From assembly GCA_964291365.2 (NCBI GenBank), contig OZ219989.1:2170001-2234000 (forward strand): 64,000 bases of DNA, given 5' to 3'. The notes beneath the pieces were generated by a model that saw only the letters and a program-made list of their open reading frames with translations, had not been told where the DNA came from and made no database searches. This DNA comes from JBDWFY01 sp964291365 (lineage in GTDB: Bacteria; Pseudomonadota; Alphaproteobacteria; Rhizobiales; Stappiaceae). Positions within the stretch are counted from its first letter, which is position 1. Every line of letters starts with the position of its first letter. The position numbers and the translations under genes were made by a program. This document shows, in pieces, positions 43,301 through 58,300 of the stretch.

Positions 43301-46300
43301 ATCTCTCCGGCCCAACTAGTAATGCGGTAGTAGTAACCTATTCTACTTCAATTGCTGATACAAATACAGCTAGTCAGATCGACTTTACCGCTCAATCAGA
43401 GTCGACTACGACAATTTCGGCTTCTTCAACGGCTGGACTAATCAGTATTCCAATAATCAATGATTCCGAAACAGAAGAAGACGAAACATTCACTTTAACG
43501 CTATCCCAAGTCACCGGTGCACAATTTTTAGGTGGCCAAAATATTGAAGTTCAGGTAACCATAGTTGATGATGAAGGACTTCCAACTCTCTCAATTGATT
43601 CAACCGCAGTTAACGCAAATGAACAAAATGGTTATGCAGAAATTGGGTTAAGTTTAACATCCGCAACCACAGAACCAGTAACAGTTACCTACACCGCAAC
43701 ACAAAATACAGCTATTGAAGGTGAAGATTACATGGTAGAAGCCAGTGAATTAATTGAAATATCGACAAATAGCACAGCTGGAAATATCTACATTCCAATT
43801 ACCAATGATAACGTATACGAAGGTAATGAGGATTTTACTGTAAAAATAACTGGAGTTACAGGAGCTGCATACGACTCCGAAGTCATAAATACCGATATAA
43901 TTGTTACAATTGTTGACAATGAAGCTGAGCCAACTCTTGCATTTTCAGCGTATTCATGTGATTATGCAGAACCAATTTCTGCTGGAGTGTTCGTTGGCGA
44001 ATCTGATGAACTTATTTTGAATGCAAAGCTGAGTCACCCAAGCAAATTTCCGGTAACTTTCAATTATACGACTACTACAGATACTACTTTAAATTTTTTC
44101 GCAAACAGCGATGATTTGAATGTTGAAAACGCTACCCAATACCAAGTCCATCCAGGTAGTATTTGTACTGAAATCAAAACTTCTATAACCCAAGATGAAT
44201 TTGGTGAAGAAGACGAGGTATTCTGGGCTGAATTTACTGATGATTCTGGTACAAATTTAATTCCTCGTTTTCAAGTGACTATATTAGATGATGACCCAAT
44301 ATATTGGAATATAGATGACCTTACAATGAATGAAGGAGATGTAAACACGGGTATGTTATTTAATGTTTTTTTAAATAATCCAAGGCCATTTGATCTTGGT
44401 ACTATTAGTGCTGATTGGACTACCACATCTGAATCTGGAGATACCGCAACCTTTCGTGAGGATTATGCACCGAGACACAATTCACATACTGGAATCGTTC
44501 GAATGTTTGGTGGTCGCACTCAAAATTTGATTGGTGAAAATAACCCAATGAATAGAATTGAAACAGTTGGAGACACAATATACGAACCTGATGAAACCTA
44601 CACCGTTACTTTATCGAATCCATCTGATGATGCAAACATTGGTGACGGTATCGCAATTGCAACTATTCTTAATGATGACCCGATTCCAACCTTAACAGTA
44701 TCTGCAGACCCAAGTATCAATGAAACTGATGGAAATTTAGAAATAGTTGCCACTTTATCTAATCAAACAGTTGAGGAGATAACATTACGCTATTCAACAA
44801 CAAATGGAACTGCAACAGGTGGATTAGATTTCATTACACAGACTAATATATTACACACTATTCCAGCACTTGCTACTTCAAGCACGATTAATATACCAAT
44901 CATGAATGATGAAATATATGAAGGTTTTGAGACATTTTCTATCACTTTAAGTAATTTAAACAATGCGACATTTCCGGATCTTGCTGATAGTTTACAAATT
45001 CCAGTTTTAATCAACGAAAGCTTAGAAAGACCAGAAATATTAATTGAAAATTCAGCACCTGTTGTCAGTGAAGCTTCAAGAACTGCAACAATTACAGCAA
45101 ATCTTAGTCATGCTTCTGCAGAAATCGTCACTGTTCAATTTTCAACTTCAGATGGGACCGCAACTAGTTCTGGTGTCAATGCAGACTTTATTGCACTGAC
45201 AAATCAACCTTTTACTTTTGCTCCTGGTGAAACATCAAAAAATATTTCCGTTACAATTAATCAAGACTCTTTGAGTGAAAGTTATGAAAGATTTTCAATA
45301 GTGTTAAGTCAAGCAAGTAACGTTACATTTGCCGATTCAGCAAGCTCGTTATCGACAACTATTACTATCCTTGATGATGATTCACCAAATTTAAACTTTA
45401 AAACGACCAATTTGAATACCCCGGAAAGAGATGGTACTTTCAATGTAGAAGTTGAATTATCTCAAGCTTCAAATATTCCAGTTACCTTTGATATTGAATT
45501 GAAAAAAGGAACTGCAGAACCGGGGCGTGACTATAGAGTGCCATCGCAAACTAGGTTTAACATTACAACAGGTACTTCGGCAATAATTCCGATTCCAATC
45601 ATCAATGACGTTTTTAATGAAGGGAACGAGACATTTGAGCTCATACTAACAGATTTAACAGGGGCCGTTTTTGCAAATGGTGAAACAACACTTCCTCAAA
45701 CTGTAACTATAATTGATGATGAAACAGTATTAGTATTTTTCGACGCAGATAATCAAAAACATATGGTAACAGAAGATGAGGGAACGGTTGATGTAAAATT
45801 TGTTCTATCAGGGACAAGCCCAAGAGATGTAGAAATTGGAGATTTTGTAATTTCTGCAGTGCAGGGATTTGATTTAGCACAATCTGGAATTGATTTTATT
45901 CTTCCATCAAGTGCACGCATTCCAGCAGGTGAATTAACTGGTAATATTTCAATTACAATTTTAAATGACGGGTTGGTTGAACCTACGGAGGCATTTAAAT
46001 TTACGATAACTAGATTTGTAAACGCGGGTGTTACGTCTAACCCATTAGGGAGAACGGTCACAGTTGAGATAGAAGATAGCAGTGTAGCTGAGTTAGAAAT
46101 AGCTGCGATCAATACAAAAATCAAAGAAGGTGCAAATGTGACCGCAGATTTTGCTATTACCGCAGATCAAATGCCAAGAAGTGCTCTAACTGTTCATTAT
46201 CTACCTGAAAGTACATTCTTCCTACCATATGGAATCACAGGAAGCCCGCAAATGTCAGCTCAACCTTTAACATTTACTCAAGCCCCGAACAATGGCCCGA

Positions 46301-49300
46301 TTACAGCGACATTAAGTGTTCCATTAGATAATGATATTTTGAGCGAAGAGAATGGTTCGTTAAAAGTTACGCTACTTGAAGATTCGGTAGATCCCTTCAC
46401 CTATTTGCTAGATGCAACAAATTTTTCTGCAACGATGATCATCGAAGATGATGATGCCAAAGTGCCTGTATTGGCAATAACTGCACCTACTGGCGTACCT
46501 GAAAGTGCTGGTTCCGTTGAATTTTTGATAACAAGTTATAGAGATCAGACAAAGTCCCAAAAAGTTGCCCCCAACAGATCAATTTCGATTCAATACTTAG
46601 TTGAAGAGGTTGATTCTGGGAATTTTTTACCTGATTCAGTCGCGGGGGTCACTGCTTCTGCGGAACTAGTATTTAATACCAGAAATTTCGCACCACTGAC
46701 TATTGACTTAGATGATGATACCAATATAGAGGCGACTGGAAAAGTCAAAGTTACACTTAAAGATGATCCTGCTACACTGGCAACTTATACGGTATCAACC
46801 GGGTCTGATAAAAGTGCAGAGGCGACAATTTGGGATGATGAAGCTCCTGAATTGACTATTCGTGGTGGCAATGCAGTTACTGAAGGTACTAATGTGAAGG
46901 CAGTATTTAGAATTATTTCGAATGTCTTGCCAAATTCACCATTAGCAGTTCAGTATACACCATTAGGAGTGAGTTTTATCAATGGGTCAGGTGTAAAAGT
47001 GACGGCAAATCCCCCATTGCAATTTACCAGAAACCCTTGGACTGGTAAATATGAAAGTCAACTTGAATTTGATATTAATAATGACTATATCAATGAACCA
47101 GATGGACAAGTATCTGTTACTCTAAACAGTGAAACAACACCCTCAACTTATTATGTTGGATCAACAAGCACGGCTTCAGTTTCTATAATGGACGATGATC
47201 CAACTCCAATTATTTTGGTTGCGAATTCAACCCCTAGTATTGATGAAGATGCTACCGAAATCACCATTCCAGTTCGTTTATCAAATCCCGCTACGGAAAC
47301 TGTAGAGATTTCATGGTACACTACTTCTAGTAACGGTACAACGTCAGCCAGCGATTATGAAGCGAAATCTCAAGTTTTAGAAATCGAAAATGGTGAAACT
47401 ATTGGATTGATAAAGGTTCCGATCACAAATGATAATATCTATGAGGGCAACGAAACTTTTTCTGTTATCTTAAGCGAACCCAGTAACGCAACATTTTTGA
47501 ATTCACTTCGCCATCCAACCTACAATTCCGAAGTATACATCACTGTTACCATCGACGATGATGAATTACCTCCTACAGTCAAATTTACTGGTAGGAATAC
47601 AACTGTATTGGAAAATAGTCGAGCGGTTACTTTAGAAATTAGCATAAATGGTGTGACCAAGCATGACGTAACAGTGGATTATATCACGACCGCGGGAACC
47701 GCGACAGCTGATGTTGACTTTACCGCGGCATCAACTGATCCAGCCAGTACGGCAACGATTTCCGCCGGTGAATTAGCCGGGACGATTAGTATTCCCATTT
47801 TAAAAGATGGTGGTGTGGATGAATCTAATGAAACCTTTACTGTTACCTTAAAAAATCCTCAGAATGCCAGACTTTCAAATTCAATTGCTGATTCTTCAAC
47901 TAGCGTTACGATCACCGATGCAGATGTTCCAATTCTATCCATAGCTGCTGGAAGTGACGTAAAAGAGGGAACCAATACCACCGCGGACTTTACCATAACC
48001 TCGGATATTATGCCCGTTAGTGGGTTGACGATTTATTATTTACCTGAAAGTGCTGGATTCTTACCAAATGGAATCTCAACAACTCAACAAATGACCTCGC
48101 AAGCACTTACATTTGCGCAAACAACAACTGATGACCCAATTACGACTACATTAAGTGTGACATTACACGATGATGAGATTGCAGAATTGAATGGCACCTT
48201 GAAAGTAACGTTGCTAAGCGAACCCAATGCTGACGGCAATTATGTGGTTAATTCAGCCAACAATTCTGCGACCATTATTGTTGAAGACGATGATGCTGAA
48301 ATTCCTGTTCTTGTCATTTCCGGACCCAGTGGAGGTACCGCGGAAACCGAAGATACAGTTGAGTTTACTGTGACTGCTTATGATGACCAAGCCAAAAGCA
48401 ATAGTATAGATCCAGAGCGAACGATTGAAGTGCAATTCACGCCAGATGAAGTAGATTCAGGAGACTTTTTGTTTGATTCAATAGAAGGTGTAGTTGATAC
48501 CATCACGCTAACATTTACTGAAAATAACAATCTATGGACGGACACCTTTACTATTGATATCTCAGATGATAGCACCGCTGAAACCAGTGGAAAAATTAAG
48601 GTGACGTTGAACGACGACCCCGCAACAATTGATACTTATACGGTTTCAACTGGTGATGATAAGAGTGCTGAAGCGATAATCTGGGATAATGAAGCACCTG
48701 AGCTGACTATCACAGCGGGACCTGCAGTTACCGAAGCTGATAATGTCAAGGCAACCTTTAAAGTTATTGCAAATACCAAACCAAAACGCGATATTGCCGT
48801 TCAATATACGCCAACCTCGACATATATTAATAACTCGGGGACAAAAGTCACTGCTAACCCGGCAATCAGTTTTGTAAAAAGTGAAGCAACTGGGCAATAT
48901 GAAGGACTCATTGAGATTGATATTGTGAATGATGATTCCGATGAACCAAATAGCAATGTTTCTATAACTCTCAATGAGGAAACTAATAATCCCAAAAAAT
49001 ATTATGTTGGAACTGCAGCTACTGCATCGGTTCCGGTCACCGACGATGATGCGACACCAACCATCTCAGTTGCAGATTTAGAACCAAGTATTAGTGAAAG
49101 TGATACATCCATTACAATTCCAGTCACGTTATCACACTCAAGCACAGAAACGGTAGAAATAACATGGAGTACATTCGAAGGTACAGCCTCAACCAGCGAT
49201 TTTGCAGAACAAACTAACCAAACTCTTGAATTTACCAATAGCATCAGTGAAGACATTACCATTACATTAACTGATGACAATATTAAAGAAGGACTTGAAA

Positions 49301-52300
49301 CATTTGAAGTAAGAATCACTGGTGCGACTAATGCCGCGTTCAAAACTGGTTCCACACAAATTTCCGTCATGGTTTCAATTACTGATGATGAATCTGACCC
49401 AGTACTCACTATCGCAACGAGCACTTCAGCCGAGGAAGCAGCTGGAAACGCATCAATTAGTGTAACATTAAGTCACGAAGTTGAAACCCCCATTACTTTC
49501 AATTACTCCACAACTACGGGAACCGCATCAAGTGCTGACTTTACTGAACAAACTGCAACCCAACATACCATAGATTCAGGAATGACTTCATCGATTTTAA
49601 TTCCCATTATCGCTGACAACATTAATGAATTGGCTGAGCAATTTACAGTTACCTATACTGATTTGGCAGAGGCAACATTTTCTGGAGGAACAGCTCCAAC
49701 CACTACAGTAACAATTACTGATGATGACCAAGCATCACTCACAATTGCCGATAGTTCTATCACCGAAGGTAATTCAGGTTCTACCAATATGATTTTCAAT
49801 GTGACTTTAGACAAAGTATTAGACCGCACCATCACCGCGTCGTGGATTGCCGCAACAGAATCTAATAATGATGCAACTTTAGGAATAGATTATGCGGGCA
49901 CTACCAATTCACATGCTGGTACACTTAATTTTGCCGCCGGTGAAACTTCAACAACCATATCTATTCCTATTACTGGTGATACTTTATTAGAAGCTAATGA
50001 AACATTCACCGTGACCCTTTTTGGTGTTCCCGCTGGAATTAAACTTGCTGATGCAACAGCAACCGGAACCATCACAGATAATGAAATAGATCCAATCCTA
50101 ACAGCAACCGCGCCGACTTCTGTAAATGAAGATGCCGGTGAACTGGAAATAACGACCACGCTTTCAACGATGACAACCGCACCAGTTACTGTAGAATTTA
50201 CCACTACGGATGGTACCGCGGTTGGAACTGGAGCAAATGCAGATTTTGTAGGCCAAACTAACCAAACTTATACCATACCTCCCAATACCCTAACTCATAC
50301 CCTTACCCTTCCAATTACCGATGACCAATATTATGAAGGAACTGAAAATTTCACTCTCACTTTAAGTAATGCAAACCATGCGACGATCGCGGGCAATCCA
50401 GCTGAAATAGAGTTCAATATCTCCATTACCGATAATGAATCCAGTCCAGAAATCAGTTTAGAAAATACCACACCAAATATTCTAGAAGGTTCCGGTCAAT
50501 TATTCCTAAATGTGAACTTGAGTAGTACCTTAACTGAAGCGATCTCGGTGCAGTATGAAACCATTGATGGCACTTCGAGTAACGCGGCCACCAGTTCAAG
50601 TCCAAATGCAGATTTTACGGCAATAGCTAAAACAACCTTGAATTTCCCAGCAGGTGAATCAACTGTGCCAATCATTGTTAATATTAATAATGACCAATTG
50701 GATGAAGGAAATGAAACATTTACCATAAAAGTAACGGAACCAAGCAATAATGCAACACTTGCTAATTCAGCAACTGAACTTACTGCAACAGTTACCATTG
50801 CTGATGATGACTCGCAAAGACTGGTGTTTAAAACAACTGATTTTAATCATATTGAAAATACGGATGGTGCGAATCTTGACGTTGTCGTTCAAGTCCTGCC
50901 ATCCCTAATCTCAGCAACGCCAAATACACCGGAAAATGCCGATAACGACATTACTTTTGATATTGAATTGGCTGGTGGAAATGCCACCAAGGGTACCAAT
51001 TCAAATTCTGATTATAGCAATCCGGCCCAATCTAGTTTCACCATTTCATCTGGTAATTCAGAAGCAACCATTTCAATCCCAATTAGAAATGATGATGAAA
51101 GTGAAGGTGATGAAACATTTGATTTGACGCTTAAAAATTTGGTTGGTGCATCCTTTGCAAGTAGTAACACCCTCACCCAAACAATTACGATCGAAGATGA
51201 TGAATTGCAAATTTTGCGTTTCACTGAGAGCACAGCAACGGTCTCAGAAGGAGATGGCAATGTAACCCTTGAAGTTGAAGTGAATGGTACATCATCGAAG
51301 TTTATTCAATACTATTATCAAACGGCTAATGGTACGGGTACTGGTTTTGCGACTCCACTCATTGACTTTACACCAACCGCGGCACCAGCCCAAGAGTCGA
51401 TTGGTTCAAACCTTTCAACCGGAACCATTCAAATTCCAATACTAGATGACAACGAAGTTGAGCCAGATGAGACCTTTACCGTAACCCTTATCAACGCGCA
51501 AGCAACTCCAATCTCTAATGCGCAACTTTCATCAACACCAACACATTTGACGATGACGATCACCATTGAAGATGATGATAGTGAATTGCCGGAATTTTCA
51601 ATCTCTGGTGGTACTCCAGTCAAAGAAGGACTCGGAATCATTGCGAACTTCACGATAACCGCGGATAAAATGCCCAGCGAACCGCTTACGGTCCACTATT
51701 TGCCAGTGAGTGATGGCTTTCTTGCACCAACTGTTTCAAATCACTCACAAACGACCGCACAGCCTCTTACCTTTGTGCAACCAAGTCAAAATGCTCCAAT
51801 TACCGCGAGACTCAGTATCCCAGTACTGAATGATAGTATAGCCGAACCAAATGGATCGATTGCGATAACTTTACAATCCCCTACCCCCTCCCCTTCTACT
51901 CCGGCAAAATATTTGGTTCACGACACCAATCATACGGCCTCCGTTCAAATTGAAGATGATGATGCCAAGATTCCTGTTTTATCTTTAACCGGACCCACTG
52001 AAAATTTGATTGAAAGTGTCGGTTCAGTTGAATTTACTGTGACTTCCTTTGAAGACCAAACCAAGACTACCAGTATCAATCCAAGTCGAGCAATTGTCAT
52101 GCAATTCACCCCAGCAGAAGTCAATAGCGGTGATTTTTTAGCAAGTGCAACGGAAATTGCTACCACAACAGTGTTAAGATTTAATCAGCAAGCTGATGGC
52201 AATTGGACCGATTCTTTTGTTGTTGAGATTGATAATGATACCAATGCTGATGCAAGTGGAATAATCAAAGTGACCATCAATGATGATCCTGCATCAACCA

Positions 52301-55300
52301 AATCTTATAACGTGACTACCGGTAATGACAAGAGTGTTGAAGTCAATCTTTTAGATGATGATGCCCCTGAATTGAGTATCGTCGCTGGCCCTGAGGTTAC
52401 CGAAGGACCTAATGTCAAAGCGACATTTAAAGTTATTTCTAATGTGATGCCAAATGGTGCATCCATACCTATCCAATATACCCCCGAAGGCGCGGTAAGA
52501 GTTGCCAATTCAGGAACGAAAGTAACCGCACATCCAGAAATTACTTTTACCAAAAATGATACAACTGGACAATATGAAGGTACGATAGAGATAGATGTTA
52601 TAAATGACGAAATATTATTCCCGAATGATAACATCACTGTCACATTGAATAGTGAAACAACTCCTACCAATTATTTTGTCGGATCACCGGCTAGTGCTTC
52701 AGTCGCAGTTTCGGACGACGACCAAATTCCGAATGTTGTTGTTGCCAATTTGACTCCCAGTGTTGCCGAGACCGGCACTTCAATTTCTATTCCAGTCACT
52801 CTATCCAATCCAAGTCGATCCGCGGTCGATATCAATTGGAGTATCTCCGATGGATCCGCAACAGCAGGTAATGACTTTGTCACGCCACAAAGCCTAACCC
52901 TTCAATATGCTGCTAGCACCCAAACGACGAGCAATACCAGTGAAAACATCACAATTAATATCACTGATGACACAGATTATGAAGGCGATGAAACATTTAC
53001 TGTAACATTAAACTCTGCAACGAATGCCAACATTCCAGGAGATAGTGGAACCATAGAGATCACAGTAACGATTACCGAAAACGAGGCAAAGCCAACCGGA
53101 TTAAAATTCACCGGTTCAACTAGTTCAGTCGCGGAAGATGTTTCGAGTAATAAGACTAGTATCCCGATAAGTATAGATTCAGCAATTTCAACGGATGTCA
53201 CTGTCACCTATGAAACTTCTACCGGTACTGGAAATGGTGCGGCGACAGCTGATGCCGATTTTACTGCAACCTCTGCTGGTTCCGAAACAATAACCGCTGG
53301 GCAAACGACTGGATCTATTGAAATCCCTATCATTGATGATGATTTTGATGAACCCAATGAAACTTTTACTGTTACTATTACTGGTGCGGATCATGCAGAA
53401 CTTTCAACGACAGCTACTGATTTAACCAATACCGTAACAATAACGGATGACGACGTACCAGAGCTGTCAATTTCAGCTTCTGAACATGCCAAAGAGGGAG
53501 GAAATGCAGACTTTATAATCACCTCAGATATCATCCCCAATGCTCCGCTGACCATCAATTATTTACCAGTTAGTGCCAATTTCCTTCAATCCAGTATTTC
53601 AAATAATCAACAAACAACCCCTCAACCATTGACTTTTATACCAGAAGATGAGACGGACTCAACCAATACACGTGGAAAGGCAACACTCAGTGTACCGCTA
53701 GATAATGATGATACTGTTGAGGAGAATGGAACCATTATGGTAACGCTTCAACCTGAAACTCCAAATGCCAATACCACTTACAAAGTCCATACAACCAATA
53801 ATAATGCAACCGTTCAAGTCGAAGATGATGACGCTGAAATTCCGGTTTTGGCCATTGAAGGCCCTTTAGGGGCTACGGTGGAAAGTGCCTCTGCGATAGT
53901 AATGTTTAAGGTGACTGCCTATGCTGACAATACAAAGGCCCGAAGTTTTAATCCTGAACGACCAATTACGATATATTACACACCAGAGGAAATAGGTGAA
54001 GGGGATTTCTTGTTAAGCACAACAGCTGGAGTTGTAACGACGGTAATATTAGACTTTTCTCTTGATGTAAACTGGAAAGCAACATTTAGTGTTCCTTTAG
54101 CAAATGATAATACTATTGAACAAACTGGCAAAATCAGAGTCACGCTCAATGATGACCAAGCCACCTTCAAGACTTATGATATTTCAACCCGAGGTGATCA
54201 TTATGCTGAGGCAACAATATTGGATGATGACGCGCCGGAAATCAGTCTTTCAGTCAGTTCTGCTAATGCAACAGTGGCCGAAGCTGCTAATGCTAAAGCA
54301 AAATTCACCATTACTGCCACCGCAATGCCGACTAGTGCATTAACTATCCATTACACTCCAGTAAGTAATTTCATCACGAATTCAGGAACTGCGACGACAG
54401 CAACGATTCCAGTAGCCGATTTTACAAAACGAACTGTGATGGATGACGATGGTATATCAGTTGATTACTATGACGCGACGTTCGAAGTAGCTCTTGATGA
54501 TGATAATCTCAATGAACCTAATGGTAAGGTCACAGTTACTCTAGCTAGTGAATCAGTGTTTACATCTTATTCGCTTGGATCACCAACCAGTGCAATGGTT
54601 GCAGTTACCGATAATGACATCGTTCCAACATTAACGGTTTCAAGTGGGTCGCGTACAGTTGCCGAAAGTGATGGCGAACTAACAATTCCAGTTACTTTGT
54701 CCAATCCATCAACATCACCTCTGGAGATTACCTATAATACCCGAGCTGGTACTGCATCGGTTGCTGATTTTGAAAATCAAGTCAATAGCACCCTAAGAAT
54801 CGAACCCAGTACCCAATCCACTAGCAATACCACTGGAACAATTAGGATTCCAATAACTGATGATGAGCTAGATGAGGAAGACGAATCTTTTAATCTCAGT
54901 ATTTCATATACTAGACGACTTCGAGATCATAGTAGTACAACTTCAACCACTTCAATTAACGTCACCATTACCGATAACGATAGCCTGAATAAACCAGTCA
55001 TAACATTTGCCGAAACCCCAACATTTGTGCTGGAAGGAGAAACCGCTGATACGTCCATCACTTTAACCGCAAACTTAGACAAACCTTCTGGCAAAACAGT
55101 GACTGCGAAGTATTCAACCACAACCACCGGAATTACCACTGGAGCGGCCACTGGAACTTCTGGTTCTGGAATCGTGCAAGATTTTGTTGGCATTGCGACC
55201 CCAACGATTTTAAGCTTCGCACCTGGTGAAACACAAGCCACGTTTGATATAATGATCAAAAAAGATGACGAAAATGAAGGCAATGAAAGCTTTAAAGTGA

Positions 55301-58300
55301 CATTGAATGATGCCGCAAATGGTGTCTTTGAAGCATCGGCAACTTCAATCGAAAAAACTATAACGATTATTGATAATGACTCACCTACTTTATCATTTAA
55401 AACCACCAACTTTAAGCATGATGAAACCGATGCCAATACAACATTTGAAGTCGTCGTGGAATTATCTGAATCTACGACTAATCCGGTCGCATTTGATATT
55501 GCTTTGACAGATGGAACCACAACGAAAGGAACTGACTATACTGAACCGCAAACTACCAACTATACAATTCCAGCAACGCAAGCTGGTCAAACCGCAAACA
55601 CTGAAGTCACCATAAGTATTCCAATTACCGGGGATACCACTAACGAAGGTAACGAAACATTTGATCTTACCCTACTCAATTTAACCGGTGCATCCTTTGC
55701 AAGTGGCAATACTTTAACCCAAACCTTAACGATTGTGGATGATGAAAATCCAATATTTGGTCTCGCGGAAGCCAACGTATCAGTCGCAGAAGATGCTGGA
55801 ATGGTTGATTTGATAGTCAATTTAAGTGGAGCAAAAGAAACTGAAAGTGTCAGCATCGGCTATAATACTGAAACGCAAGGGGCAACGGCAACTGTGGGTA
55901 GTGACTATACTGAAGTTCTGCTAGTTACTGCAAACGACTTAGTTATTCCTGCTGGCCAAACCACGGGGACGATTCAAATTCCAATTTTGAACGATGATAC
56001 CAATGAACCTAATGAGACTTTCACTGTGTTATTAACAGCCCGAACTGGAGTTGAAGCCCCTGCTCTCAACCAACGGAAATTTACCGTAACAATTTTGGAT
56101 GACGATTTACCAGAATTGAGCATCATTGGACTGAGTAATACCAAAGAAGCTGCGAATGCGAATGCCGAATTCAGAATTTCAACGGATATTCGTCCTCATT
56201 CCACTCTTGAGATCAGTTATTTGCCCGAAAGTGCTTCATTTCTAGCTAATACAATTGCGGGTGAGAAACAAACTTCGCAACCTTTAACTTTTTTCCCAGC
56301 AGATAGCGGCAATTCATACATAACCACACTCAGTGTCCCAATAGAAAATGATGAAATTACTGAACCAAATGGAACGATAAAAGTTACATTACAGGCCGAA
56401 GACCCCGATATGAATAATTACAAAATCCATGCTACCAATAATCATGCCACTGTGAACGTTGGAGATGATGATGGAAAAGTGCCAGTATTGTTTATTGCTG
56501 AATCAATTGAAGGAGTTTTTGAAACTACAGATTCAATTGAGTTTATCATTACTGCCTATGATGACCAAGTTCAGACCAATAGCATTGACCCAGAAAGAAG
56601 TTTAACCGTACAATTCACCCCTGAGGAACTGGTTTCAAATAGTTTCTTTACCAATGCCGGAACCGCGATGACAAGCGAACTAACTTTCGAGGAAATTAAC
56701 GGAGTTTGGACGGATACTATTACCCTAGACATTAATCACGATGCCAACTCTATCGCGAGCGGAACAATCAAAGTCACTTTGAATGATGATCCGGCACCGT
56801 TTGATGCTTATACTGTTGCAAGCGGGACACGCAACAGTGCATCAATTTCAATCTGGGATGAAAATATCCCTTCCCTTACCATCGTTGCTGGTCATCCGGT
56901 TACTGAAGGTGGTGATGATAAGGCAACCTTTAAAGTCATCTCAAATGTGGCACCCAGTGCTGATTTATCAGTTCAATACACCCCAGAGGGTGCTGATTAT
57001 ATTACTGGTTCAGGCACAAAAGTCACCGCGACACCCGCGATTGAGTTTGTGAAAAACAATCTGACCGGGAAATTTGAAGGTCTCATTGAAGTTGACATTT
57101 TAGATAATAGCATATACAATCCAAACGGATTGGTATCGGTAACCTTAAGTAATGAAACAACTCCAACAACTTATTATGTCAATTCACCCGAAACTGCTTC
57201 AGTTCAGATTATTGATAATGATCCAATACCAACTTTATCAATCGCGAATTTAACTCCTAGTGTAACTGAAGGCGATACCTCTATAACTATTCCCGTGACG
57301 CTATCAAGTGCAATTTCAGAAGCAGTAACTTTTTATTGGAGTACAACCGCACTCTCTGCATCAGCAACTGATTTTTCAGTAAAAACGAATGAATCCTATA
57401 CCATTGCAGGTAATACTACTGGTACAGTTCAAATGCAACTACCAATACCAATTACTGATGACAATTATAAAGAAAATAATGAAACTTTCACCATCAACTT
57501 GACTAGACCGCGTAACGCAGTATTCCTCAATAATTTAGACACATATACCATTACTGTGACTATTATTGATAATGAGGGCGCGACGCAAATTTCATTTGCC
57601 AATTCAACTTATCGTATTAATGAGTCAGCAGGTACATTGACAGTAAGAGCAAATTTGAATCATATTCCGAATCAAACGGTATCGGCAAAATATTCAACTG
57701 CAGATGATTCTGGCATTAGTACCGGTGAAAACTCTGATTTTGTCTCGGTGACCAATCAATTGTTTAGTTTCCCTGCTGGTAAAGACTTTACTGAATTCAC
57801 TATCACCATTAATGATGATGCCGTGAATGAACCTAATGAAAGATTCATGATTTCGTTGAGTGAACCTGTCAATGCGGTTTTTGCCAATTCTGCAACTTCA
57901 ATTTCAGCAACGACTACTATCACTGATGATGATTTACCAACTTTAGCATTTAAAACACAAAGTTTTAACCCACCAGAAGAAGGTGGCAATTTTAGTGTGG
58001 AAGTAGAATTACTTGGCACCGTTCGACAAGCAGTTACTTTTGATATTGCATTGGGAGGTGGTACCGCCTCAAAATTGGTGGATTACAACGACCCAGCTAT
58101 TACCCGTTATACGATTCCATTAAGTTCGACTGAAACATCTATTTCAATTCCGATTTTATCTGACACGCTTAATGAAGGGAATGAAACTTTTAATTTAACT
58201 TTATCAAACTTGGCCGGTGCAATATTTGCAGAAAGTACATCCCTTACCCAAGCGATAACTATCGTAGATGATGAAGTACCTGTTCTGAAATTCACTAACC

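Noticed and set aside
54927..55520. 197-codon minus-strand frame inside the right giant gene, and similar frames from 42306 on
   Set aside because: Antisense shadows of the giant plus-strand frame, always in the same register.
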